From Firmicutes bacterium UBA5766 (lineage in GTDB: Bacteria; Bacillota; Desulfotomaculia; Desulfotomaculales; Nap2-2B), in the NCBI GenBank assembly GCA_002418775.1, contig DIEU01000039.1, positions 1 to 14,629 on the forward strand: a stretch of 14,629 nucleotides of DNA. Reading direction: 5' to 3'. Both the position numbers and the translations under genes were made by a program. Positions 1 to 7,100 of the stretch are shown here, in pieces. Below the pieces are notes generated by a model that ran no database searches, was not told where the DNA came from, and saw only the letters and a program-made list of their open reading frames with translations. Within the stretch, counting starts at the first letter, position 1, and each line of letters begins with the position of its first letter.

Positions 1-59
1 TACACCAACTTTTCATAGAACCAAATTTTTTATTTTTATCCTTGAGAACTTTTCCTAAT

Positions 60-430
60 AATATAGTATGATGGACGTATCCCTTTCTGGTGCATGTCCA
101 TCATGGCATCATTAACCAGTCGTTTGTTCTCCGATATACCCCGGCTGGGATGGACGCCCACCTGGCGCAGCAGGCGCCGGTAGAACTCCGTCGGCGAAAG
201 AACGAAACTGGCCAGGTAGATATGGGAGGCATCCAGGCCGGAGCGGACGCACGAGCGAATGGTCGTTGATTTGCCGCAGCCTACCTGTCCTGCGATCACC
301 GCCAGCGAGCCGGCATCTATGGCATGGCGGAGCCGCCAGCAGTTCCCGATGTCCCCGGGGATACGAATACTTCATGTGGGCCTAACTTCCGGGAGAAAGG
401 CTCTCTGGTGAAGGAGAAGTAGCTACTCAT
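60..430 (-). pseudogene. Relic of a transposon-partner AAA ATPase (ExeA/TnsC-like), frameshifted and truncated
   Basis: Three reading frames together spell the first part of an ExeA/TnsC-like AAA ATPase, the kind that accompanies Mu/Tn552-type transposases. The start is the ATG at 430, behind a GGAGGTG ribosome binding site. Its frame reads MSSYFSFTREPFSRK and on to VFVSP. A second frame gives GHRELLA near 355-335. A third gives LRHAIDAGSLAVIAGQ, the Walker A motif GQVGCGKST and then LASFVLSPTEFYRRLLRQ. At least two frameshifts are therefore needed around bases 335-360. After GIRP, where a Walker B segment would be expected, the frame runs into unrelated AT-rich sequence and ends at 36, so the catalytic acidic residues, sensor motifs and C-terminus are missing. 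Any GTG-initiated product from 299 would lack the N-terminal region. The ATG overlaps the end of the upstream reading frame, as in a transposase-ATPase operon. The family call rests on motifs only. Confidence 0.72.
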
Positions 431-522
431 CACGATTCACCTCCGTGCTTTCAGTGGTCAGGGCCCGGATGGCGTGGGTTTTCCGAGCCTTTATTGCCTG
501 TAATGCCATTAAGATAACCTGC
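423..522 (-). pseudogene. Probable C-terminal tail of the transposase upstream of the ATPase relic
   Basis: A reading frame ending in TAG at 423-425 encodes a short tail, ALQAIKARKTHAIRALTTES followed by TEVNRDE. It overlaps the start codon of the ATPase relic by eight bases (the ATG AGT and GAG TAG frames share sequence). Such overlap is typical of a transposase gene feeding into its ATPase partner in Mu/Tn552-like elements. Upstream of about base 522 the same frame runs into sequence that belongs, in other frames, to the neighbouring RelE-type toxin. Nearly all of the transposase therefore seems to have been lost, probably by a deletion whose joint lies near 515-525. I cannot recognise the family from the tail itself. 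The call depends on position and overlap. Confidence 0.38.
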
Positions 523-689
523 CAGTCTTGTGCTGTTCCTGTTTCCCAGGGGTTTGCCATATCCCCTTCGTTCTACGGCAAGAGGTTGCCTGAAACCTTA
601 TTTATGGCTTTGAGCACATGCAACCGCCGGCTATGGTCAAGACGCTTCAAGTCTTCAACCGCTTCCTTCAAATATTCCACCTGCCACAT
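520..689 (-). pseudogene. Broken RelE/ParE-family toxin
   Basis: The ATG at 689 begins MWQVEYLKEAVEDLKRLD, a typical opening of RelE/ParE-type toxins (mRNA interferase or gyrase-poison fold). It lies four bases after the antitoxin stop, the usual coupled arrangement. The frame meets TAG at 573-575 after 38 codons. The family continuation then appears one frame over, as RGYGKPLGNRNSTRLAG. It would be restored by one extra G in the GGGG run near 563-566. The homology stops near base 520, where the transposase tail begins, so the C-terminal half with its strands and catalytic residues is gone. There are three independent lesions: a nonsense codon, a single-base slip in a G run, and a truncation. 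The toxin should be inactive. The family call is good. I cannot decide between RelE and ParE activity. Confidence 0.72.
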
Positions 690-692
690 AAG

Positions 693-1022
693 CTATTCCA
701 GCTCCACATCTGTGCTATCCAAATCCGCTTTATTTATGCCAAGCTCAGATAAAACTTTTTCCTGTGGGATAAAGTCCTCCGGTTTTGCATTTTCCATACG
801 CCTTTCGGCTTCCAGCAGTAAACGATATTCCTCAATAGTTTCAAGCATTTGTTCGTACATCTCAGGCTTTAGCAGCACGCATGCCGGCGTGTTGTTTTTG
901 AGCACAATCTTAAAGCCTGTTTCTTTGACTTCTTCAAAAATTTTATTCGCCTCCCCCTTATTGAACCGGGAAATTGGCACAAGAGAATTCAAAACGCTGC
1001 TTACAGTGATTTTTTCAGGCAT
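693..1022 (-). CDS. Phd/YefM-family antitoxin
   Basis: This 109-residue protein starts at an ATG preceded by a strong AGGGGGAAAAT ribosome binding site. The N-terminal part contains PISRFNKGEANKIFEEVKE, then FKIVLKNNTPACVLLKPEMY, which matches the Phd/YefM fold: a DNA-binding dimerisation domain in which a strand with KNNxPxxVL leads into an E-rich helix. Residues after about 60 are strongly charged and probably form the flexible toxin-neutralising tail. Its length is slightly above the usual 80-95. In such systems the antitoxin binds the toxin and represses its own promoter. The downstream toxin is clearly degraded, so this gene is an orphan or may act against related toxins elsewhere. No operator palindrome is obvious in front of it. 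The reading frame itself shows no damage. Confidence 0.85.
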   Translation of the reverse strand: MPEKITVSSVLNSLVPISRFNKGEANKIFEEVKETGFKIVLKNNTPACVLLKPEMYEQMLETIEEYRLLLEAERRMENAKPEDFIPQEKVLSELGINKADLDSTDVELE

Positions 1023-1079
1023 ATTTTCCCCCTGTATCGATGTCCAAAATCAACGGGCGGCGCCAACTGGCCTCCCAAT

Positions 1080-1255
1080 TCACATAGTTCCAGCACTTTC
1101 CTCCAGTGAACCAAGCTGATTTCGCTTACCCATCGTCTCGAGTGCCAGAAGTATACCAGAAAGTCCCTCATTTCTGTATTCCAACAAAATCTCCTTCAAA
1201 AATGTTTCGCCCTGGCCAGTGCTTCTTTACGGTCACCTGATTCCTTTAAACTCAT
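1080..1255 (-). pseudogene. Possible small unknown gene with one frameshift
   Basis: From the ATG at 1255 the frame reads MSLKESGDRKEALARAKHF and then stops. Adding one T to the run of five T's at about 1197-1201 would restore a continuation, FLKEILLEYRNEGLSGILLA followed by LETMGKRNQLGSLEESAGTM, ending at 1080. The restored product would be about 59 residues, mostly helical and charged. No ribosome binding site is clear in front of the ATG. I do not recognise a family. The protein-like composition across the repaired frame is the only argument that this was a gene, so it may equally be chance or the end of a larger lost gene. Confidence 0.27.
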
Positions 1256-1292
1256 GCTTGACAAGGAATATTAGCGCTGGTTATACTGTTTA

Positions 1293-1321
1293 TTGACAAT
1301 TTAACTGAAATTACAAATTAA
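1293..1321 (+). promoter_or_regulatory. Candidate sigma-A promoter for the riboswitch-mod operon
   Basis: A perfect TTGACA lies at 1293-1298, about 42 bases before the riboswitch. The -10 region is poor: AATTAA at 1316-1321 gives 17-base spacing, and neighbouring registers are no better. The AT-rich surroundings and the position just upstream of a leader RNA support it. The start of transcription would be expected near 1328. Confidence 0.5.
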
Positions 1322-1340
1322 GGTGTCCCTTAAAATTTTT

Positions 1341-1465
1341 ATCTCCGAGCCTTTAGAGGCCTAAGGGCCGGGTCCAGCCTGATCAGCAGGCGGACGCGGC
1401 TGATGGCTTAAAGGCCGCTAGGGTGTCAAGGGAAACTTTGGCGCCTCCCGCTTTGGAAAGGAGAT
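1341..1465 (+). promoter_or_regulatory. Molybdenum-cofactor (Moco/Tuco) riboswitch
   Basis: The sequence folds as the Moco RNA motif. The closing stem pairs ATCTCC (1341-1346) with GGAGAT (1460-1465). Inside it are GTCC plus GCCTG (1372-1381) pairing with CAGGC plus GGAC (1387-1395), and GCGGC (1396-1400) pairing with GCCGC (1414-1418). A ten-pair stem, GGTGTCAAGG (1422-1431) with CTTTGGCGCC (1436-1445), is capped by a GAAA tetraloop. The conserved strings CTCCGAGCC near the 5' end, and GCCTCCCG and GGAAAGGAG near the 3' end, match what I remember of the family consensus. Known members sense molybdenum or tungsten cofactor and control cofactor synthesis or oxyanion uptake genes. Here the RNA precedes an intrinsic terminator and a mod-type ABC transporter, so ligand binding probably lowers uptake. 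Whether Mo or W cofactor is sensed cannot be told from the sequence. Confidence 0.88.
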
Positions 1466-1479
1466 CACTTCAAGAAGGA

Positions 1480-1529
1480 AACACCGTTTCCGTGGTCTTT
1501 TTCTTGGCGGAAGCGGTGTTTTATTTTTT
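1480..1529 (+). terminator. Intrinsic terminator controlled by the riboswitch
   Basis: AACACCGTTTCCG (1480-1492) pairs along its whole length with CGGAAGCGGTGTT (1508-1520), one pair being G-U, and TTATTTTTT (1521-1529) follows directly. It begins only 15 bases after the riboswitch and about 290 bases before the first gene, so it is placed as an expression platform rather than a gene end. A competing hairpin exists: GGAAAC (1477-1482) can pair with GTTTCC (1486-1491), and this would block the terminator stem. Confidence 0.88.
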
Positions 1530-1746
1530 AAGCCGCAGCCCGGTGAGGAGATGGGGGCCGGGCGCCGAAAAGGCCGGCGGTGCGCCCGGGAGGACGGCGG
1601 CCGGGGATACCTTTTAGGGAGGGATAGCCAAAAGAAAGTTTTGGGACCGGAAATAACGTGCATTTTGATTGCTTTTTAAGGTACTTAGAATTTAGTTTAG
1701 CAATCAGGATTCAAAACAAATCCCTGGATAATCAACCGCAAGCACA
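1530..1746 (+). other. Non-coding leader with hairpins, no gene
   Basis: Between the terminator and the tandem repeat lie about 220 bases with no convincing gene. A strong hairpin pairs CCGGGCGC (1558-1565) with GCGCCCGG (1582-1589). A smaller one pairs CCAAAA with TTTTGG around an AAG-rich loop near 1628-1643. GATTGCT (1667-1673) matches AGCAATC (1699-1705) as a wider inverted repeat. None is followed by a long T run. They may stabilise the read-through transcript or belong to an unrecognised regulatory element. Confidence 0.4.
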
Positions 1747-1799
1747 AATGGGCACACTAAATCAATTTTTTAATGGGCACACTAAATCAATTTTTTTTT
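1747..1799 (+). repeat. Tandem direct repeat, two units of 25 bp
   Basis: Two adjacent copies of AATGGGCACACTAAATCAA followed by a T run start at 1747 and 1772. The first copy ends in six T's and the second in nine. The second copy abuts the ribosome binding site GGAGGGGAG (1800-1808) of the modA-like gene. The origin may be slippage duplication, a protein-binding repeat, or a transposon end. No third copy was found in the window. Confidence 0.8.
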
Positions 1800-1815
1800 G
1801 GAGGGGAGATTTTAA

Positions 1816-2586
1816 ATGACCAGGATCATGCGTCTGTTCCTACTTGCTCTTTTTCTTTGCGCTGCGCTCCTTGGGCCGGCGGGCTGCGGCCAACAGCCGC
1901 CGCCGGAAAAACCGAAGTTGAATTTATACGTGGCGGCCGGGTTGAAAAAGCCGATGGATGCCGTGATTGCCGCTTTTCAAAAGGATCAGGGAGCAGCGGT
2001 CACCGTAAACTACGGTCCGTCGGGCGGGCTTTATGCCCAGATAAAAGAAGGGCAGCCCTGTGACCTGTACTTTTCCGCCGACTGGCTGTACATTGAGAAG
2101 CTGCAAAAGGATCAGAAATTGGTAGAGGGGCATAAATTTTTAAAAGATAACGTCGTCCTGATTGTTTCCCCGAAGGGGGAAGCAAAAGTAAAGTCCGTTA
2201 ACGACCTGGCCAACAAAGGAGTCACCCTGGTGATTGCCGACCCCCAGGCGCCGGCCGGCGCCTACGCGGAAACAGCCTTAAAGAAACTGGGGCTCTGGGA
2301 AAAGGTTAACGCCGCCGGAACGCTCAAAGCGCGGCCTTCCACGGTTAACCAGGTGGCGATCATAGTAAAAGAAGACCAGGTGGACGCCGGGCTGATTTAC
2401 AGCAGTGTGGCCAGGGGATATGACGTAAAGATAGTGCAGACCCTTTCCGAAGACTTCACCGGGGAAATTATTTTTGCCGCCGGAGTAATCAAGGGCGGAA
2501 ATGAAAAGCTGGCCCGGGAATTTTACACGTATGCCCGCCAGCACATTGCTGAATTTACCAATTACGGGTGGCAAGCTTATGAATAA
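1816..2586 (+). CDS. modA: Molybdate/tungstate ABC transporter, substrate-binding lipoprotein
   Basis: This 256-residue protein is the extracellular oxyanion-binding component. It has a signal sequence (residues 6-23, hydrophobic) ending in PAGC, with Cys24 as the likely lipidated residue. The proline three places before the Cys is unusual for a lipobox. The mature part starts LNLYVAAGLKKPMDAVIAAF and includes YGPSGGLYAQIKEGQP and DLYFSADWLYIEKL, the ModA pattern in which early Ser/Ala positions hold the anion and an SAD segment lines the cleft. IADPQAPAGAYAETALKKLG is the typical second-lobe segment. The TupA TTTS-type motif is not seen, so the protein is ModA/WtpA-like, but Mo or W preference is undecided. 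The start follows GGAGGGGAG by seven bases. The stop overlaps the permease start by eight bases. Expression is probably governed by the upstream riboswitch and terminator. Confidence 0.88.
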   Translation: MTRIMRLFLLALFLCAALLGPAGCGQQPPPEKPKLNLYVAAGLKKPMDAVIAAFQKDQGAAVTVNYGPSGGLYAQIKEGQPCDLYFSADWLYIEKLQKDQKLVEGHKFLKDNVVLIVSPKGEAKVKSVNDLANKGVTLVIADPQAPAGAYAETALKKLGLWEKVNAAGTLKARPSTVNQVAIIVKEDQVDAGLIYSSVARGYDVKIVQTLSEDFTGEIIFAAGVIKGGNEKLAREFYTYARQHIAEFTNYGWQAYE

Positions 2587-3352
2587 AAACCTGGTGGCGG
2601 TGCTTTTCACCCCGCTGTTTTTACTGCTTGTCGTTTACCCTTTGGTTGCCCTGGTCGCCCGCTTGGAGTTGACCGGGATGGCCAGGACAATCGCCGACCC
2701 GTTTTTTTGGTTAAGCGTGCGCAACACGGTGCTGGCCGCTTTACTGGCTGCTTTTTTGGGTCTGGTTCTGGCCGCGGGATTCGGATACTGTTATTTATTT
2801 TTGCAGAAAACGTTTCTTTATAAGCTGGCCAACTTAATGAACGATCTGCCGATTGCCCTGCCCCACACCGTGGCCGGCCTGGCCCTGCTGCTGGCCTTCG
2901 GCCGGAATACTTTCGGCTTTCTGGGCGAGACCGGCCTGGCCTTTACTTTGCTGGCGGTAACGCTGGCTATGTTTTTTGTTTCTTATCCGCTGGCGGCGCG
3001 AGCCGTTGCCGCGGGGGTGGACCGGGTGGAGAAAGAAATCGTTGCCGTCGCCCGCACCCTGGGCGACTCACCGGCCAAAGCCTACTTCCGGGTAGTGCTG
3101 CCCACCCTGGGGGAAGCGCTTTTTTCCGGCTTCGTGCTCGCCTTTTCCCGCTCGCTAAGTGAGTTTGCCGCTGTAGTCATGTTTGGCGGGAACCTGCCCG
3201 GCAAAACCCAGGTCCTGGGTTCTTACGTTTTTACGAAAGTAGAGGAAGGGGAACTGGAGATGGCCGTTACGGCCAGCGCTTTTTGTATCTTGCTTTCCCT
3301 GTTGATTGTAGCTGCTTTAAGTTTAAGGAGAGGGCGCCATGCTGAAAGTTGA
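2579..3352 (+). CDS. modB: Molybdate/tungstate ABC transporter, permease
   Basis: A 257-residue inner-membrane protein with about six hydrophobic segments (roughly 6-27, 48-70, 96-108, 121-144, 181-203, 231-248). The EAA-type cytoplasmic loop that docks on the ATPase lies at about 149-175 and reads RVEKEIVAVARTLGDSPAKA followed by YFRVVLP. NDLPIALPHTVAGLALLLAF near residue 88 is typical of ModB/CysT/WtpB-type permeases. The ATG at 2579 is chosen because it overlaps the modA-like stop codon (ATGAATAA), a coupled arrangement. Longer readings of this frame, back to 2501, would run inside the binding-protein gene. The stop lies 14 bases inside the ATPase gene. The protein imports the oxyanion delivered by the lipoprotein, using the ATPase encoded next. 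Confidence 0.88.
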   Translation: MNKNLVAVLFTPLFLLLVVYPLVALVARLELTGMARTIADPFFWLSVRNTVLAALLAAFLGLVLAAGFGYCYLFLQKTFLYKLANLMNDLPIALPHTVAGLALLLAFGRNTFGFLGETGLAFTLLAVTLAMFFVSYPLAARAVAAGVDRVEKEIVAVARTLGDSPAKAYFRVVLPTLGEALFSGFVLAFSRSLSEFAAVVMFGGNLPGKTQVLGSYVFTKVEEGELEMAVTASAFCILLSLLIVAALSLRRGRHAES

Positions 3353-4031
3353 AAAAGTGCACAAAAAATTTCAGGCCCGGCCGGTTCTGCAGGAAGTCTC
3401 GCTGACCGTCGGCCCGGAAATCAGGGTCATTATCGGCTTAAACGGTGGCGGAAAATCCACCCTGCTCAAAATTATCGCCGGGATTGTGGCGGCCGATGCC
3501 GGCCGGGTCTGGATTGGCGAAAGGGACGTCACCGGCTTTAGTTCCGAAGACCGGGAAGTGGGGTACGTCCCCCAGCACCCGGCCCTGTTCCGGCATTTAA
3601 CCGTCCGGGAAAACATCCGCTACGGTTTAAAAAACGGCCGGGGCTCGGCGGCAATGGTTGACCGGGTAATTGCCTTGCTCGCTTTAGCGGAGGTCCTGGA
3701 AAAAAAGCCGGAAGTTTTGAGCGGGGGCTTCCAGAGCCGGGTTTCCCTGGCCAGGGCGCTGGCCTCCGGGCCGAAGGTCATGCTGCTGGACGAGCCGCTG
3801 AGCGATCTCGACCTGGCGATCAAAGAGGCCCTGCTGCCTGAGTTTAAGAGGGTGCTGAAAGCCCTGGCCCTGCCGGTCCTCTACGTTACCCACGACCCCT
3901 GGGAAGCGGGGCTGGTGGGGGAGACTTTCTCCGTTCTCGCGCAAGGTAATCTTTTCCAGATTGAATCCGCCGCAGAGGCTTTCGAGATTATGAAGAAGAA
4001 CGGTTTCGGAAGCCTCCCGGCCGTCCGGTAA
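3339..4031 (+). CDS. modC: Molybdate/tungstate ABC transporter, ATP-binding subunit
   Basis: A 230-residue ABC ATPase. Visible motifs in order are Walker A GLNGGGKST (33-41), Q-loop at Gln79 in YVPQHPALF, the signature LSGGFQSRVSLARAL (127-141), Walker B VMLLDE (147-152), D-loop SDLD and the switch His185 in VTHD. The signature has Phe where LSGGQ or LSGGE is usual. The protein ends shortly after the ABC domain, so it lacks the C-terminal TOBE/Mop regulatory domain of classical ModC (about 350 residues). Feedback by bound oxyanion is therefore unlikely, and control may rest on the riboswitch. The ATG follows AGGAGAGGGCG within the permease gene. It is the last gene of the operon. The next gene is convergent, and I see no good terminator in the 129-base gap. 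Confidence 0.87.
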   Translation: MLKVEKVHKKFQARPVLQEVSLTVGPEIRVIIGLNGGGKSTLLKIIAGIVAADAGRVWIGERDVTGFSSEDREVGYVPQHPALFRHLTVRENIRYGLKNGRGSAAMVDRVIALLALAEVLEKKPEVLSGGFQSRVSLARALASGPKVMLLDEPLSDLDLAIKEALLPEFKRVLKALALPVLYVTHDPWEAGLVGETFSVLAQGNLFQIESAAEAFEIMKKNGFGSLPAVR

Positions 4032-4160
4032 AGTTTTAGAATTACTGCCTGCGGCCTGGAGGAAGCGCCGCCCTGGGGGACCGGGTGGAGCGCCTGGAAA
4101 AGAAGCGGGTGGCCGATTAGGGGTCGCCCCCTCGGGGCAAGGGGGATAAACGGAGGTTTT

Positions 4161-7100
4161 CTATTCACTAATCGTCTCTACCTGGGCCTGGGCAGGCTGC
4201 GCCTGGACTTTTGCCCGCCGGGAAGACCACCGATCTTTCCAGTCATCCATGATATCGTAAATAACCGGCACCAGCACCAGGGTAATCAACATGGAAAAGG
4301 TAAGCCCCCCAACCACCACCGTGGCCATCGGCGCCTGCCCTTCGGAACCTTCGCCAATCCCCAGGGCCAGCGGGAACATACCCAAAATTGTCGTCAGCGA
4401 AGTCATTAAAATTGGCCGGAGTCTTAAAGGGCTCCCTTTCAGCAGGGCTTCCCGGCGGCCAAGTCCCCGGCGGCGCAAAAGATTTACGTAATCCACCAGC
4501 ACAATAGCATTCTTCACCACAATTCCGACCAGCATAATTACCCCGATAAAAGCTGTCATGTCGAAATTTCTGCCGGTAACCAGGAGACTGAAAACAATTC
4601 CCACTAAAGTTACCGGAACAGAAAACATAATAATGAAAGGGTAAAGCGCCGATTCAAACTGAGCCACCATCACCAGGTAAACCAAAATTACGGCCAGGAC
4701 TAGAGCCAGCCCCAGGTCGCCAAAAGTCTCGCTCATCATCTCCTGCTCACCGCCAAAATCTACCCAGTAGCCGGGCGGTAAATTAAAACTGGCTAACTTT
4801 TCTCTGATTTCCCTGGTTGCGCTGTTTAAATCCCGGCCAGAAAGCTGCGCTTCCACCGCCACCAACCGGGTCCGGTCTTCCCGTTCAATTTCCGGCGGTC
4901 CGGTGGTTGTCTGCAGGCTGGCCACCTGGCTTAAGGGTATTTTTACGCCGTAAGGAGAAAGCACTTCTAAACCAGAAAGATCTTTTAACCAGGCAGAAGA
5001 GCCTTCCGCCAGCTGGACCCGGATATCCACCTCTTCCCCGCCGGTGCGGTAGCGGGTGGCCACCACCCCGTCAATAGCCGTCCGCACCGTGGAAGCTACC
5101 TCTGCCGGATTCAGCCCGTAAGCAGCCGCCCGGTTCCGGTCTACCAACACGTGTACTTCCGGCCTTCCTTCTTCCAGGCTGCTTTTTACTTCCCTGGCGC
5201 CCTCGACTCCCTGGACCAGCGTAACCAGTTCATCGCCCAGCCGGCTCAGCGTATCAAATTCATCACCATAAATCTGAAGCTGGATCGGCGCCGTCGAGCC
5301 AGGGATCTGGAAGGCAGGATCAGTGGCCTCTACTTTAATTTCGGCGCCGTGGATATCTTTTACCTTTTCCCGTAATTCATCAACCACCTCTTGATCTGAC
5401 CTTGCCCGTTCCCTTTTACTCCCCAGGTCCACCCCAACCTGCGCCTGATCGGTGGAGCCGGACCCCATCATCCCTGCCTGACCGGTAAAACCTACCCCGG
5501 CAAAAATACTCTGCGCCTCTGGAATCTCTTCAGCTATTTTCTCAATACGGGAAGCCACCAGATTGGTTTCTTCCAGGGAAGCGCCTTTCGGCATGTCAAT
5601 GGTTACCTGCACGTATCCCTGGTCCATGGTGGGCATAAGTTCAAAACCAACGACGGTCAGCGCGGCAGCGCTAAGCGCAAAAAGGACTCCCACCACGATC
5701 AGGACCCGGCGCCGGTGGCTTAACGACCAGGCCAGGAGACGCCGGTACGCGTTATCCATCCCGGTAAACCAGCGTTCAGATGTCCCGTAGTAACGGGCAA
5801 GAAATCCTTCTTTTTGGGTCGCCTCCTCTAGCTGCAGCCACCGGGAAGACATCAAGGGAACCAGCGTAAGGGCTACAGCTAAAGACGCAAAAATAGAAAA
5901 AGCAACCGTCCAGGACATAGGTTGAAATATTTCCGCCGCCATCCCGCCGGTAAAAATAATCGGCAAAAAAACAGCCATAATGGTCAGGGTGGAAGCAATA
6001 ACCGCGCCCCCCACTTCATCAGTGCCTATCTTTGCGGCCTCCTTCAAGTCAAGGCCCTCCTGACGGTGCCGGTAGATGTTCTCCAGCACCACGATGGCGT
6101 TATCGACAATCAGCCCAATCCCCAGAGCCAGGCCGCCCATGGTAATTAAGTTCAGCGTCTCCCCGCCAAAATATAAAAGGACGAAGGTGGCAAGGATCGA
6201 AATCGGGATCGCGGTGGCAATGATTAAAGTACTGCGGAAGTTGCGCAGGAAAAACCAGAGGATAAAAACAGCCAGAATACCGCCAATGATTATATTTTGG
6301 ACAATATTATTGATTGCCTGTTCAATAAAATCAGCCTGGTCCACTAAAATATTAAACTTTACTCCCGGCAGTTCTTTTTCCATTTCTGTCAACGCCTGGC
6401 GCACGTTTTGGGACGTACTTACCGTATTGGCTCCGCTTTGCTTCATTACGTACATGGTCAGCGCCGGCTGCCCGTTCACCCGGCTGTACTGGGTGGCTTC
6501 CTTTTGCCCGTCGACCACGCGCGCCACCTCACCGACGTGAACAGGATTGCCGCCTGGAGCAGCTACCACTACTTCGGCAATTTCAGCAGTACTTTTAAAT
6601 TCTCCGGTTACTCTCACCAGGTAATCCTTTTTCCCTTCCTGCACCGTCCCGCTGGAAACATTCATGTTCTCGCCCCGCAGGGCGTTTACCAGACCATTTA
6701 AGGTAAGACCGTAGCCCTGCAGCTTGACGGGATCAACCAGGACGTGGATCTCCCGCTCGTACCCGCCGGCTGTCCAGACACTCCCCACGCCGCCCGCTCT
6801 TTCAATCCGCGGTTGGATTACATCATCGCAGGTACGCCGCAGGCTGACCAGATTATTAGAGGAAATCGCCACCTGCAGGATCGGCATCTGGGTAGGATCA
6901 ATTTTCACGATCATCGGGTCACCGGCGCCTTCGGGCAAGAAACGGCGGATAATATCGACCTTTTCCCGCATTTCTAAGGCGGCAAAGTCCATATCTTTAC
7001 CCCAGTCAAAGAGAATGATGATCGCTGACGTCCCCATGCTGCTAATCGACCTGATGGTATCCAGGTCACTTACTGTGCTCAGCGTAGATTCAAGCGGCTT

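Noticed and set aside
445..1119. Long plus-strand open frame of 224 codons
   Set aside because: It lies antisense to the antitoxin and the toxin relic, whose family motifs are clear on the minus strand. Its Ser/Cys-rich translation is a shadow.
1773..2063. Plus-strand frame starting in the tandem repeat
   Set aside because: It overlaps the modA-like gene in another frame, and the translation shows no family features.
2501..2578. Upstream extension of the permease frame
   Set aside because: It lies inside the binding-protein gene. The ATG at 2579 overlaps that gene's stop codon, which is the expected coupled start.
4120..4150. GCCCC/GGGGC hairpin between the convergent genes
   Set aside because: The stem is short and neither strand has a T run after it, so it does not qualify as an intrinsic terminator.
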